DNA of 43,430 bases from IMG/VR virus record IMGVR_UViG_3300031566_000109, positions 1-43,430 of that record; one strand, 5' to 3'. Within the stretch, counting starts at the first letter, position 1; each line of letters opens with the position of its first letter. Shown piece by piece: positions 15,308 to 21,692 of this stretch. This DNA is from a virus. A model generated the notes under the pieces. The model was not told the origin of the DNA. It searched no databases and saw only the letters and a program-made list of their open reading frames with translations. A program made the position numbers and the translations under genes.

Positions 15308-15496
15308 ATGGCAAAGAAGGTAAAGAAATTTCCGAAGAAGATTTTTGTAAAGCGGGCAACAGATGGCGATTTAGAGTGGTTTGAAATCGGCGAAACGATA
15401 TCAGATGTGGCCGAATTTGCAGACGAAGTACGCGTTGGCGTTTACGAGCTTAGCTATCATGAAGTTATTGAGAACGTAACGCGAATTAAGGCGTAG
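15308..15496 (+). CDS. Hypothetical small protein
   Basis: The ATG at 15308 is chosen because TTTAAGGAGA lies just upstream; the longer frame from 15278 has no such site. The protein has 62 residues: a Lys-rich start (MAKKVKKFPKK) followed by strand-rich sequence (FVKRATDGDLEWFEIGE, VGVYELSYHEVIENVTRIKA). The leader AATTTAAGGAGA is repeated before the gene at 15551. Function unknown. Confidence 0.65.
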   Translation: MAKKVKKFPKKIFVKRATDGDLEWFEIGETISDVAEFADEVRVGVYELSYHEVIENVTRIKA

Positions 15497-15550
15497 TATT
15501 TGGGCGTAGAAATGCGCCCTGCCATAATAACTTAATTTAAGGAGAACGAA

Positions 15551-15856
15551 ATGAGCACTAATGAACACAAAGTAGAAAAAGAAATGAAATCTTATGATGT
15601 TAAAAAGGTTTTAAGCGACTTTATGAAAACGTTGGGGTACAAAGCGTTGCGGGGGTGTGGCGGCGATATAAATATGCGGTTTACTGAAGGCCACCCACGC
15701 AAAACGGCTTCAGTAGACGCGGTTGTGTTTGAAGTTCAAGACCCTCTCAATCCCGAACTCGGCACTGTTTATATCGACAAAAAAGAGGCTATTGAAATTA
15801 TAGCTAAAGCCAAAAAAATTGATACAAAAAACCACATTATTGAAATAACGTCCTAA
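15551..15856 (+). CDS. Hypothetical protein
   Basis: The protein has 101 residues with ribosome site AATTTAAGGAGA. It appears alpha/beta: an N-terminal charged helix (VKKVLSDFMKTLGYKAL), middle strands (SVDAVVFEVQD, GTVYIDKKEAIEIIAKAKK) and a strand end (NHIIEITS). No family recognised. A small hairpin (GGGCG/CGCCC, 15502-15519) lies between it and the gene before. Confidence 0.65.
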   Translation: MSTNEHKVEKEMKSYDVKKVLSDFMKTLGYKALRGCGGDINMRFTEGHPRKTASVDAVVFEVQDPLNPELGTVYIDKKEAIEIIAKAKKIDTKNHIIEITS

Positions 15857-15868
15857 AGGAGACCTGAA

Positions 15869-16183
15869 ATGAAAAGTGTAATGTTAATTGTGATGCTGGC
15901 GGTTTGCCTGTGTTGTGTAGGCTGCCTGCAAGAGTTTGGTGCTGGCGTAGCCACTGGTGTAGTGGCCGCAGAAAAACTATCTGAGGATGCGCAGAACAGG
16001 TTCATTGAGGCGGTCAATGCAATGAACGAAGAAACAGCCAAACTCAATGCCAATGTGGATGCTGAAGCCCTCCAAAGTCTAAAGGGCAGAGAGAAAGACC
16101 CTGTAACGTGGATAGCTTTGGCCTCGGTTTTAGCAAATGCCTTCCTCGGCGGTAAAGCAGTTAGTAAGAAAAAGCCAGAGTAA
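15869..16183 (+). CDS. Small lipoprotein with C-terminal hydrophobic segment
   Basis: The protein has 104 residues. An N-terminal hydrophobic stretch ends in CVGC (C19), a plausible lipobox, so the mature protein would be lipid-anchored. A helical middle (EKLSEDAQNRFIEAVNAMNEETAKL) precedes a second hydrophobic stretch (TWIALASVLANAFLGGKAV) and a Lys-rich tail. Lipid at one end and a membrane segment at the other recall spanin or envelope-modifying phage proteins; the exact role is unknown. A strong AAAGGAGA site precedes the ATG. Confidence 0.7.
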   Translation: MKSVMLIVMLAVCLCCVGCLQEFGAGVATGVVAAEKLSEDAQNRFIEAVNAMNEETAKLNANVDAEALQSLKGREKDPVTWIALASVLANAFLGGKAVSKKKPE

Positions 16184-16205
16184 ACCAGAAGAAAAGGACT
16201 GATTG

Positions 16206-16715
16206 ATGATAACAACAGGCTGTAGAGAAAAATATAGGGGTGTTACTCCTGAAATCGAACACGACGAACTTGTGCAGAGAGCGTTTACTTGGCTGCAATT
16301 TTCCTTTGGTTGTTCGGTTGTATTCAAAGAACGCAAGGCATCTACACAGGAAGAACCAGATGCCATAGGATTCAGAGGCGGATTTAGTTGTTTGATTGAG
16401 TGCAAAGCGTCAAGGGCTGATTTTATTTCTGACAAGAAAAAGTCTTTTCGGAGAACACCGTCTGAAGGTATGGGTTATGAGCGGTTTTATATGGCTCCTG
16501 TTGGGCTATTAGAGCCGTCAGAAATGCCGGATGGATGGGGGCTTCTCGAAGTGTATGAAGTGCCGCCTATGTGTAGAAATCGAACAGTAAAAATCGCAAA
16601 AGAAAGCGAGAAGTTCATTGAGAGAGCTTTGTCAAAAGAAGTGTCGTATTTGGTTTCGGCGATAAGGCGGCTGAATATATCAATGACAGTATTTGTTAGT
16701 GAGGCTCCCAAATGA
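16206..16715 (+). CDS. PD-(D/E)XK nuclease-like protein
   Basis: The ATG at 16206 (AAAAGGAC upstream) gives 169 residues. EEPDAIGF (D52), LIECKASRADF (E65, K67) and KKKSFRRTPSEGMGYERFYMAP form a clear PD-(D/E)XK core of the kind found in MmcB-like and related phage nucleases, followed by a DGWGLLEVY block. It probably cuts or processes DNA, but no target is evident. It stands apart from the recombination cluster. Confidence 0.75.
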   Translation: MITTGCREKYRGVTPEIEHDELVQRAFTWLQFSFGCSVVFKERKASTQEEPDAIGFRGGFSCLIECKASRADFISDKKKSFRRTPSEGMGYERFYMAPVGLLEPSEMPDGWGLLEVYEVPPMCRNRTVKIAKESEKFIERALSKEVSYLVSAIRRLNISMTVFVSEAPK

Positions 16716-16765
16716 AAGCCGAATTTAAGTACCGCAAACTTACAAAGAAAGGGCGTGTAAAATGA
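16712..16765 (+). CDS. 17-residue basic ORF linking two genes
   Basis: An ATG overlapping the nuclease stop (ATGA) opens an 18-codon frame whose stop overlaps the ATG of the next gene (ATGA). The peptide is basic (KxxFKYRKLTKKGRVK). The double overlap suggests translational coupling or a micro-gene; it could also be chance. Confidence 0.3.
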   Translation: MKAEFKYRKLTKKGRVK

Positions 16766-17394
16766 AAATACGATTTTTATTCTACCGAGCGTCACAGGAA
16801 CGCTGGAACATTGTAGGCCACGCCATAGCCCTATATACGGCTTTGCTGCCTATGAACTGGGGCAACTGGAAGTATTGGTATTCGCACGTGGAGGTATGGT
16901 TCCCTGACTACCCGCCAAAAGGCAATGGTTGCGATGAAAATATGTGGACATATCCAAAGTTTTTAGACGCAGGAGAAGATGGCTATGGCCGATTCGGCGA
17001 ACAATTTATGGGTGAGTGCTTTTCCTCAACTACACGCGGCGATGCCGAAGGGACAAGGTTTATCCCTGCCAACAAGTTATTGAAACACCCTGAGCGTTGG
17101 GATTATATCGAGTGTGAATGTGACAAAGTGCAAGAGGTTTACGATTGGTGCAAAACCCAAACCAAAAAGAAATATGATTATTGGGGCTTGTTTGGTTTTC
17201 TCAGCCCTTTTAACATCCAGGACAAAAAGAAATGGTACTGTTCTGAGGTTGCTGCAAGGATAATTTGGAAGTTGAATATTTTGCCAATTCTTTATGAGCG
17301 CATCTCCCCCCGCCGATTAGCGTCTAAGCTGGCGAAGAAATACCACGAGCCGATAAGGCTGGTTGCTGCTTCGGCGGCGAAAGGAAAGAAATGA
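16762..17394 (+). CDS. NlpC/P60-like (permuted papain fold) hydrolase
   Basis: The protein has 210 residues. YSHVEVWF gives the His (H42), CFSSTTRGDAEGTRF is a typical middle block, and DYWGLFGFL followed by KWYCSEV gives the Cys (C160). His before Cys is the permuted order of the YiiX/YebB branch of NlpC/P60 proteins, which act on peptide or amide bonds and sometimes lipids. There is no signal peptide, so the target may be cytoplasmic or reached through a holin. The C-terminus (SAAKGKK) resembles the repeated gene-end linker seen further on. Confidence 0.75.
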   Translation: MKIRFLFYRASQERWNIVGHAIALYTALLPMNWGNWKYWYSHVEVWFPDYPPKGNGCDENMWTYPKFLDAGEDGYGRFGEQFMGECFSSTTRGDAEGTRFIPANKLLKHPERWDYIECECDKVQEVYDWCKTQTKKKYDYWGLFGFLSPFNIQDKKKWYCSEVAARIIWKLNILPILYERISPRRLASKLAKKYHEPIRLVAASAAKGKK

Positions 17395-17633
17395 AAAAAC
17401 GATACAGATATATTCATTTTGAGGAAGTTCTCGATTGTGGGTGGTATTGCTACAACAACGGGTCACATGCTCGGCTCGGAACAGCGACATATTATCCTCA
17501 ATGGGAACAGTGGGTGATGGACTTTCAAGAGGACTGCGTTTTTAATATTCAGTGTTTACGGGACATCGCAGACTTCCTCGGCCAACTAAACAAAAAATCC
17601 AGTAAGCAGTCGGCGAAAGGTGAGAAGAAATGA
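17391..17633 (+). CDS. Hypothetical small protein
   Basis: The protein has 80 residues, rich in Trp, Tyr and Cys (CGWYCYNNGSHARLG, YPQWEQWVMDF, CVFNIQC). Its last codons encode QSAKGEKK, the first copy of the 18-base linker that also precedes the genes at 17867 and 18077. It overlaps both neighbours by 4 bases. Function unknown. Confidence 0.65.
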   Translation: MKKRYRYIHFEEVLDCGWYCYNNGSHARLGTATYYPQWEQWVMDFQEDCVFNIQCLRDIADFLGQLNKKSSKQSAKGEKK

Positions 17634-17845
17634 ATAGGTCATACAGTCATATCGAAGAAACAAGACGTGAGTTTATTCGGGAAAAGCGCAGACATATCAA
17701 AGCGGCAAAAAAGAGTTTTAAGAAATTGAGGTCGGGCTGTGCGTTATCGCTTTTCTTTGGTGGGACGTATGACTTCCAAAGGGCTTGTCGCCAAATGGGA
17801 CTTGCCCTAAAAAAAATGGATGAAATAACAAAGCCGTTGCGATAA
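17630..17845 (+). CDS. Hypothetical basic small protein
   Basis: The protein has 71 residues. The N-terminal helix is very basic (REFIREKRRHIKAAKKSFKKL), followed by SGCALSLFFGGTYDFQRACRQMGLALKKM. It overlaps the gene before by 4 bases and its stop lies in the second linker repeat. Nucleic-acid binding is possible but unproven. Confidence 0.6.
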   Translation: MNRSYSHIEETRREFIREKRRHIKAAKKSFKKLRSGCALSLFFGGTYDFQRACRQMGLALKKMDEITKPLR

Positions 17846-17866
17846 GCAGTCGGCGAAAGGGGAAAA

Positions 17867-18055
17867 ATGAGCAAAGGAAAACCATTAAAATGCGAGCCAA
17901 TAAAAATTGATGACCACACATGGTATTACGAAGAAAAGAAAGGGGTTTGCGTGGTACGGCAGATTTGGCGGCATGGAATTTATTCACATACGGAACAATT
18001 TCATATACCCTGGAAACGATTATTAGAAAGTGTACGTAGGAAATATGGTTTGTAA
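17867..18055 (+). CDS. Hypothetical small protein
   Basis: The protein has 62 residues and begins right after a linker repeat with GGGGAAAA as ribosome site; its stop is in the next repeat. It looks beta-rich (IKIDDHTWYYEEKKGVCVVRQIW) with a basic helical end. Function unknown. Confidence 0.6.
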   Translation: MSKGKPLKCEPIKIDDHTWYYEEKKGVCVVRQIWRHGIYSHTEQFHIPWKRLLESVRRKYGL

Positions 18056-18076
18056 GCAGTCGGCGAAAGGTGAGAA

Positions 18077-18877
18077 ATGAGCAAAATACCTTATTTAGAC
18101 GAAACGTGGAACTTTATGGGCGGCTGTACGCCGGCGGGTGAAGGCTGTGCGCGTTGTTGGGCTTGCAGGCAAGCGGCGGGTCGCCTTAAAAACCATCCGC
18201 TCTATAAAGGCTTAACCCAAAACGGTAAGTGGACAGGCGAGATACGGCTTTGTACTGATATAGGCCGCAGTGATATTCTTGAACAGCCCTTACGCTGGAG
18301 AAAGCCACGAACGATAGGCGTACAATTTATGGGCGATTTGTTCCACAAGAAAGTGTGGATGGATTTTATCGGCAAAGTCTTTGATGTAATGTATAAATGC
18401 AAACAACATACATTCCAGATTTTAACAAAACGACCAGACAGAATGGCCGAGGAAATTGCCTGTCAAATACAAGCCCCTATGAGAATGGGTGGCTTTGATA
18501 ACGTTCACTTCGGCGTATCGTGCGAACTACAAAAGTACACACCCAGAATAGAAACGCTACTCAAGATACCAGCGGCGAAAAGGTTTGTGAGTTTCGAGCC
18601 GTTGCTGGGGGAGATAGACGCAGGTTGGTTTATGAATGTGCCAGAACCACAACCGATTTTAGACTATATCATTATCGGCTCCGAGTCTATCGGCGGTGCA
18701 GCAGGCAGAGAATGTAAGCTGGAATGGGTGGAGAGTTTGGTTGAGCAGGCAAAAGCTGCCGGTGTCCCCTGTGCAGTCAAGCAGATTCACGTCAACGGCA
18801 AATTACTCAAATACGACAAGAAAAACAAAACGTGGCCCTCGGCGTGGCCTGAAAATCTTAGAGTTTGGGAGATATGA
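18077..18877 (+). CDS. DUF5131 (phage Gp37/Gp68-type) protein
   Basis: The protein has 266 residues. DETWNFMGGCTPAGEGCARCWA (residues 8-29) with Cys at 17, 24, 27 and 30, then RPRTIGVQFMGDLF-like and LTKRPDRM blocks, FGVSCE, RFVSFEPLLG and IIIGSESIGG are the landmarks of the DUF5131 family. The Cys cluster and the barrel-like motif order suggest a radical-SAM-related iron-sulfur protein. This is inference; no reaction is known to me. It follows the third linker repeat. Confidence 0.85.
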   Translation: MSKIPYLDETWNFMGGCTPAGEGCARCWACRQAAGRLKNHPLYKGLTQNGKWTGEIRLCTDIGRSDILEQPLRWRKPRTIGVQFMGDLFHKKVWMDFIGKVFDVMYKCKQHTFQILTKRPDRMAEEIACQIQAPMRMGGFDNVHFGVSCELQKYTPRIETLLKIPAAKRFVSFEPLLGEIDAGWFMNVPEPQPILDYIIIGSESIGGAAGRECKLEWVESLVEQAKAAGVPCAVKQIHVNGKLLKYDKKNKTWPSAWPENLRVWEI

Positions 18878-19071
18878 TTATGAGTGTATTTGTAGAATTG
18901 AGCTACAAAAGCAAACCAGTGGGTCAAATCGCGGTAAGTGATAGCGGATTCGTTTTTATGACGGACTATTCACGGCCGTATTTGGGCCAACAAAGCTATC
19001 GTTATTTTGATAATACTAATTGCCCTATATGGGATAAAGCAGAAGTTAAGCAGGAGGCCGAAAATGAGTAA
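18874..19071 (+). CDS. Hypothetical small protein
   Basis: The protein has 65 residues; the ATG at 18874 overlaps the DUF5131 stop (ATGA) and follows a GGGAGA site. It is strand-rich with several Tyr (SVFVELSYKSKPVGQIAVS, RPYLGQQSYRYF). It overlaps the next small ORF by 8 bases. Function unknown. Confidence 0.6.
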   Translation: MIMSVFVELSYKSKPVGQIAVSDSGFVFMTDYSRPYLGQQSYRYFDNTNCPIWDKAEVKQEAENE

Positions 19072-19186
19072 ACGCCGCAGAGCAAGAAAACCTAAGCCGA
19101 AACGCCGCACCGTACTTGAATATATTTTGTGCGGTGTCGGTTTTACTCTTGGTAGAAAGAGCAGAAAGCGAGGCCGAAGAAAATGA
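19064..19186 (+). CDS. 40-residue very basic micro-protein
   Basis: It starts after CAGGAGGCCGAAA, a strong ribosome site. Arg and Lys make up nearly half of the residues (KRRRARKPKPKRR at the start, GRKSRKRGRRK at the end), flanking a short hydrophobic core (VLEYILCGVGFTLG). Nucleic-acid or membrane binding is plausible. Its leader GAGGCCGAAxxxATGAGTAA recurs before the next gene at 19183. Confidence 0.6.
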   Translation: MSKRRRARKPKPKRRTVLEYILCGVGFTLGRKSRKRGRRK

Positions 19187-19980
19187 GTAAGTGTAAAAAC
19201 CCAAAGTGTGTAAATGGAATGGTAACTGATTCTAACGAATGTGGCATTATACACAAGCACTGCCCCGACTGCAAAGGTCAACCACTTCTACCAATGCCGG
19301 AAGAATGGATTGGAATGATATATAATGCCTCTAATGACCCCTGTGATATGTTGTATGGCCCGTGCGCGTGTGGAGCGTGGCATAGCTTAGACGAATGGAT
19401 AATCAAGAGGAAAAAATTAACTTTAGAGGGTTGGGTTGACCCTGACTGCACAGGCGAGCAGCCGGACGCAGGGGAGAAGGTAAGCAAAAAAGAAGAACTT
19501 ATGCTTGCTATTACAGATATTGCGGAAACAGCAAATAAGCGTATCGCCGACCTCCAGACCCAGCTTGCCGAGGCAAAAGAGAGGATTGAGGGCTTGATAA
19601 GCGGGCACTTTTGCTGCTCGCCCCAGTTAGCCAAAATAGCCACCACTTGTAATTGTGCCCATTCAGACAGACACAGAGCTATGGATTGGGCAATAATTGA
19701 CAAACTCCAACAGCAGCTTGCTGAGCTTACAAAGCTAAAGGACTGGGCCGTAAAGCGGGCGCAAGACTTGGCGGTAGAAGTTACCGAGCGGGACAAGGAG
19801 ATAGAGGGGCTGAAAACACTTTGTTATCGAGAAAGCGAGGTATTGAAAAGAGCATTAAAGCTGAAAAACAACAAGTCTATGATAAAGGTTGTGGCCGATA
19901 GTTTAGCCGAGCAAGCCCTCGCAGAAAAGGTCAAGGACGACAAAAATGAGGTCAGGGATGACCAAACCCACCCTAAATGA
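19183..19980 (+). CDS. Zinc-finger plus coiled-coil protein
   Basis: The protein has 265 residues. The N-terminus has CKNPKCVNG and CPDCKG, a DnaJ-like arrangement of Cys pairs, followed by CDML...CACGAWHS. From about residue 100 there are two coiled-coil stretches (ADLQTQLAEAKERIEGL; LQQQLAELTKLKDW) separated by a short Cys/His cluster (CCSPQL...CNCAHSDRH). Function unknown; it may be a scaffold or DNA-binding factor. Confidence 0.7.
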   Translation: MSKCKNPKCVNGMVTDSNECGIIHKHCPDCKGQPLLPMPEEWIGMIYNASNDPCDMLYGPCACGAWHSLDEWIIKRKKLTLEGWVDPDCTGEQPDAGEKVSKKEELMLAITDIAETANKRIADLQTQLAEAKERIEGLISGHFCCSPQLAKIATTCNCAHSDRHRAMDWAIIDKLQQQLAELTKLKDWAVKRAQDLAVEVTERDKEIEGLKTLCYRESEVLKRALKLKNNKSMIKVVADSLAEQALAEKVKDDKNEVRDDQTHPK

Positions 19981-20182
19981 CATATATTCCGTAATGACCG
20001 ACAAGCAGCGCAGGCGTTGTGAAATGCGGTGGGAAAGGCGGTTCTCGGTTAGGTTAATAGCGGCTCTGGAGGGGAAAAGAGAGAGGTCGATATACAAATC
20101 TATCGCCAACGGCAAAAAAAGAGCAGATAAATTCTATAAAAATCTGCCCAAAAGGTTCAAAAAAGGTTCAATAATTCCCTAA
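19946..20182 (+). CDS. Small basic HTH protein (sigma region 4/ArpU-like)
   Basis: The protein has 78 residues. MTDKQRRRCEMRWERRFSVRLIAALEGKRERSIYKSI has the register of a region-4 HTH: a QR-led first helix, a turn and a recognition helix, then Lys/Arg-rich sequence. Similar small phage proteins switch on late genes (ArpU/RinA type). It overlaps the previous gene by 35 bases in another frame. Its place near the end of the early block suits a late regulator, which is inferred. Confidence 0.6.
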   Translation: MRSGMTKPTLNDIYSVMTDKQRRRCEMRWERRFSVRLIAALEGKRERSIYKSIANGKKRADKFYKNLPKRFKKGSIIP

Positions 20183-20205
20183 TAACGTAAAGAGACGGTT
20201 TATTT

Positions 20206-20448
20206 ATGGCGGTACATCGAGGCTTAAACGCGACCAATGGTTCAGACTCACCAGAGGATAAAAGTCTTTTTCAGATTATTTCCAACAGGAGATTGACCTG
20301 TGGACATCAAGTAAACATTGCAATTTTCAAAGAAGAACCACACCGCTGCCCCGCCTGTGGCCTTAGGAGAGCGGATGGTTTTGACGTTGGTATCGAGGGC
20401 AGGTGGATATTCGGGGCCTTGTGTTCTGGGTGTGACTGGAGCTGTTAG
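20206..20448 (+). CDS. Small zinc-ribbon protein
   Basis: The protein has 80 residues. CGHQ, CPACG and CSGCDWSC give two to three Cys pairs spaced like zinc knuckles. It is the last plus-strand gene before the minus-strand operon, and the two transcription units converge within 45 bases. No clear terminator was seen between them. Confidence 0.65.
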   Translation: MAVHRGLNATNGSDSPEDKSLFQIISNRRLTCGHQVNIAIFKEEPHRCPACGLRRADGFDVGIEGRWIFGALCSGCDWSC

Positions 20449-20491
20449 CTCTTTAGGCTGAATACGGCCAAACAAGTAAATAGCGGCTTTT

Positions 20492-20617
20492 TTAATCGAC
20501 TACTTTTTTGTAGAGCACTATTATCAGGACTAATGCTGCGGCAAAAATTCCGGCATACACCGTCCAATCGGGCAATCCATTAACAAAATAGTCGATTTTC
20601 TCCCATAAGCTATACAT
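20492..20617 (-). CDS. 41-residue single-TM micro-protein (LWEKI type, copy 2)
   Basis: MYSLWEKIDYF is followed by a hydrophobic helix (about residues 20-35) and a basic tail ending KKVVD. It aligns without gaps over 38 residues with the protein at 5010-5141. A GAGGTGAA site precedes the ATG. It is the last gene of the minus-strand operon. Topology is probably one inner-membrane span; function unknown. Confidence 0.65.
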   Translation of the reverse strand: MYSLWEKIDYFVNGLPDWTVYAGIFAAALVLIIVLYKKVVD

Positions 20618-20713
20618 AATTCACCTCAATATAAGCCCTGCCCGCCTGCCTTTGTCGCGGATAGAGACGAGCAGGGCCGATTGTAGCCCCATACACAGGG
20701 GCCGGAGTTAAGA
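20618..20713 (-). promoter_or_regulatory. Intergenic stretch with two stem-loops
   Basis: GCCCTGC (20635-20641) pairs with GCAGGGC (20671-20677), and GCCCC (20686-20690) with GGGGC (20698-20702). They lie in the operon mRNA just ahead of the last gene and could control its translation or mRNA stability. Confidence 0.35.
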
Positions 20714-20923
20714 CTAAGCTTGTGCTGGATACGGGTATGTGTTCTCAATTCTGTTAGCAAGCTCTCGCAGAACAAATACCAGTTCCGTTTTGTTTTTGGG
20801 GTCGTTGCAAAATCGGCTTGTTTTGCCGCAGTCGATTGTATAATTTACGTTCATAGCGTGGTTGCTCGATGCATAAACCAAGATTAGCCCTTTGGCAAGG
20901 TCGTTGGAACGCTCTAAAGACAT
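20714..20923 (-). CDS. Hypothetical small protein in the minus-strand operon
   Basis: The protein has 69 residues and starts behind TTTAAGGAGC. It looks like a compact helical protein (VLRELANRIENTYPYP at the end; HAMNVNYTIDCGKTSRFCND in the middle). No family recognised. It is coded opposite to nearly all neighbouring genes. Confidence 0.6.
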   Translation of the reverse strand: MSLERSNDLAKGLILVYASSNHAMNVNYTIDCGKTSRFCNDPKNKTELVFVLRELANRIENTYPYPAQA

Positions 20924-20934
20924 ATTTAAGCTCC

Positions 20935-21204
20935 TTAAATTGACTGTTCAGAAATAATATCAAAGAATTTTCTAAAAGCACCTACTCCACAAGTTTCATA
21001 AGAAAACGGAGGAGTGAAACTGGTTGGTTCTATTTCTCCTGTATTCATTGGGATTCCAAAAACTCGAATATACGCACCTGTCTTGTTTTCGGCACGCTCA
21101 AACATATAATTCGTACCCAACAAATAGCCTTCTAGTCCATTGTTGCCACGTGGCTCACGCTTACAGCAAGCAATGCCACGACTAATAATGTTAATTGTTT
21201 CCAT
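20935..21204 (-). CDS. Hypothetical small protein in the minus-strand operon
   Basis: The protein has 89 residues with ribosome site TTAAGGAGTTAA. The sequence mixes strands and loops (GYLLGTNYMFERAENKTGAYIRVFG) and has CC near the start. No family recognised. Confidence 0.6.
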   Translation of the reverse strand: METINIISRGIACCKREPRGNNGLEGYLLGTNYMFERAENKTGAYIRVFGIPMNTGEIEPTSFTPPFSYETCGVGAFRKFFDIISEQSI

Positions 21205-21236
21205 CTTTCTTAACTCCTTAACTAAGGTTATTTGGT

Positions 21237-21392
21237 TTATGGGCAGTATTCAGGGTTACACAATGAATACTCTTCGCGTTCATCTCCATCATCTTGTGAT
21301 ACCATTTCATCGTAACATTTACGGCAGTAATTCCCAATTTCGACGTCGTTGTTGCAACATTTATCATCAGTATCGCGGCTTGCGCATTTCAT
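21237..21392 (-). CDS. 51-residue Cys-rich acidic micro-protein
   Basis: It starts after ATAAGGAGTT. Cys at 3, 12, 13, 23, 26, 45 and 50 with a YCRKC pair indicate zinc binding; a stretch of Asp and Glu (SQDDGDEREE) lies between the Cys groups. Third from the end of the operon when read from its promoter. Function unknown. Confidence 0.65.
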   Translation of the reverse strand: MKCASRDTDDKCCNNDVEIGNYCRKCYDEMVSQDDGDEREEYSLCNPEYCP

Positions 21393-21412
21393 AATTCTAA
21401 CTCCTTATTCTG

Positions 21413-21428
21413 GCAAGCCTGGGCTTGC
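21413..21428. repeat. GCAAGCC/GGCTTGC hairpin between two operon genes
   Basis: Perfect 7-base arms separated by 2 bases lie between the stop of the clamp-loader-motif gene and the ribosome site of the Cys-rich gene. There is no T-run, so it is more likely a processing or stability hairpin than a terminator. Confidence 0.45.
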
Positions 21429-21430
21429 GG

Positions 21431-21574
21431 TTAGTTAATTTTGTAAGTGTTCCAAATTATCACCGTTATTAAAAGTATTGCCGTAACGCCTATAAAAAGC
21501 GGAGTGTAAAAGGCCGCTTTGGGTTGTCCTAAAACATCACCAAAGCACTTTGGCCGATACTGTTCATATAACAT
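21431..21574 (-). CDS. 47-residue micro-protein: clamp-loader N-terminal motif plus TM helix
   Basis: The first 20 residues, MLYEQYRPKCFGDVLGQPKA, match the start of clamp-loader and RarA AAA+ ATPases (consensus YRPxxFxDVxGQ). No ATPase domain follows; instead residues 25-41 are a hydrophobic helix and the protein ends TYKIN. GAGGAGTT precedes the ATG. First gene of the minus-strand operon. It may be a membrane-bound mimic that binds a clamp-loader partner, or a remnant of a dnaX-like gene; the ribosome site, promoter and intact TM favour a working gene. Confidence 0.65.
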   Translation of the reverse strand: MLYEQYRPKCFGDVLGQPKAAFYTPLFIGVTAILLITVIIWNTYKIN

Positions 21575-21590
21575 AGCTCTAACTCCTCAT

Positions 21591-21684
21591 AAAAAGCAGG
21601 CCTGCGTTCGGTCTTAGCACCGGACAGATGAAAGACTTACTAACAAGCCTGCGTTTTAAGTTGAGTTGTGCTTTCGTCCGGTGC
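21591..21684 (-). ncRNA. Structured leader (possible pseudoknot or attenuator) of the minus-strand operon
   Basis: On the transcript, GCACCGGAC (21684-21676) pairs with GTCCGGTGC (21625-21617). A GCAGGC in the loop (21652-21647) can pair with GCCTGC (21601-21596), which is followed directly by five T and then the ribosome site. The second pairing would form a pseudoknot with, or exclude, the first, and looks like a weak terminator. This layout suits an attenuator or ligand-responsive leader. Confidence 0.45.
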
Positions 21685-21692
21685 ATGGGTAT

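Larger units (their letters stand above)
17603..18074 (+). repeat. Three copies of the linker TAAGCAGTCGGCGAAAGG
   Basis: The 18 bases are identical at 17603-17620, 17843-17860 and 18053-18070, each followed by a G/A-rich ribosome site and an ATG. In the first copy the sequence is read through as coding (SKQSAKG); in the other two its TAA is the stop of the gene before. A shorter relative, TCGGCGGCGAAAGG, ends the gene at 16762-17394. Confidence 0.8.

Noticed and set aside
19278-19796. Minus-strand 172-codon ORF
   Set aside because: Antisense to the zinc-finger/coiled-coil gene; Ser/Cys-rich shadow product.
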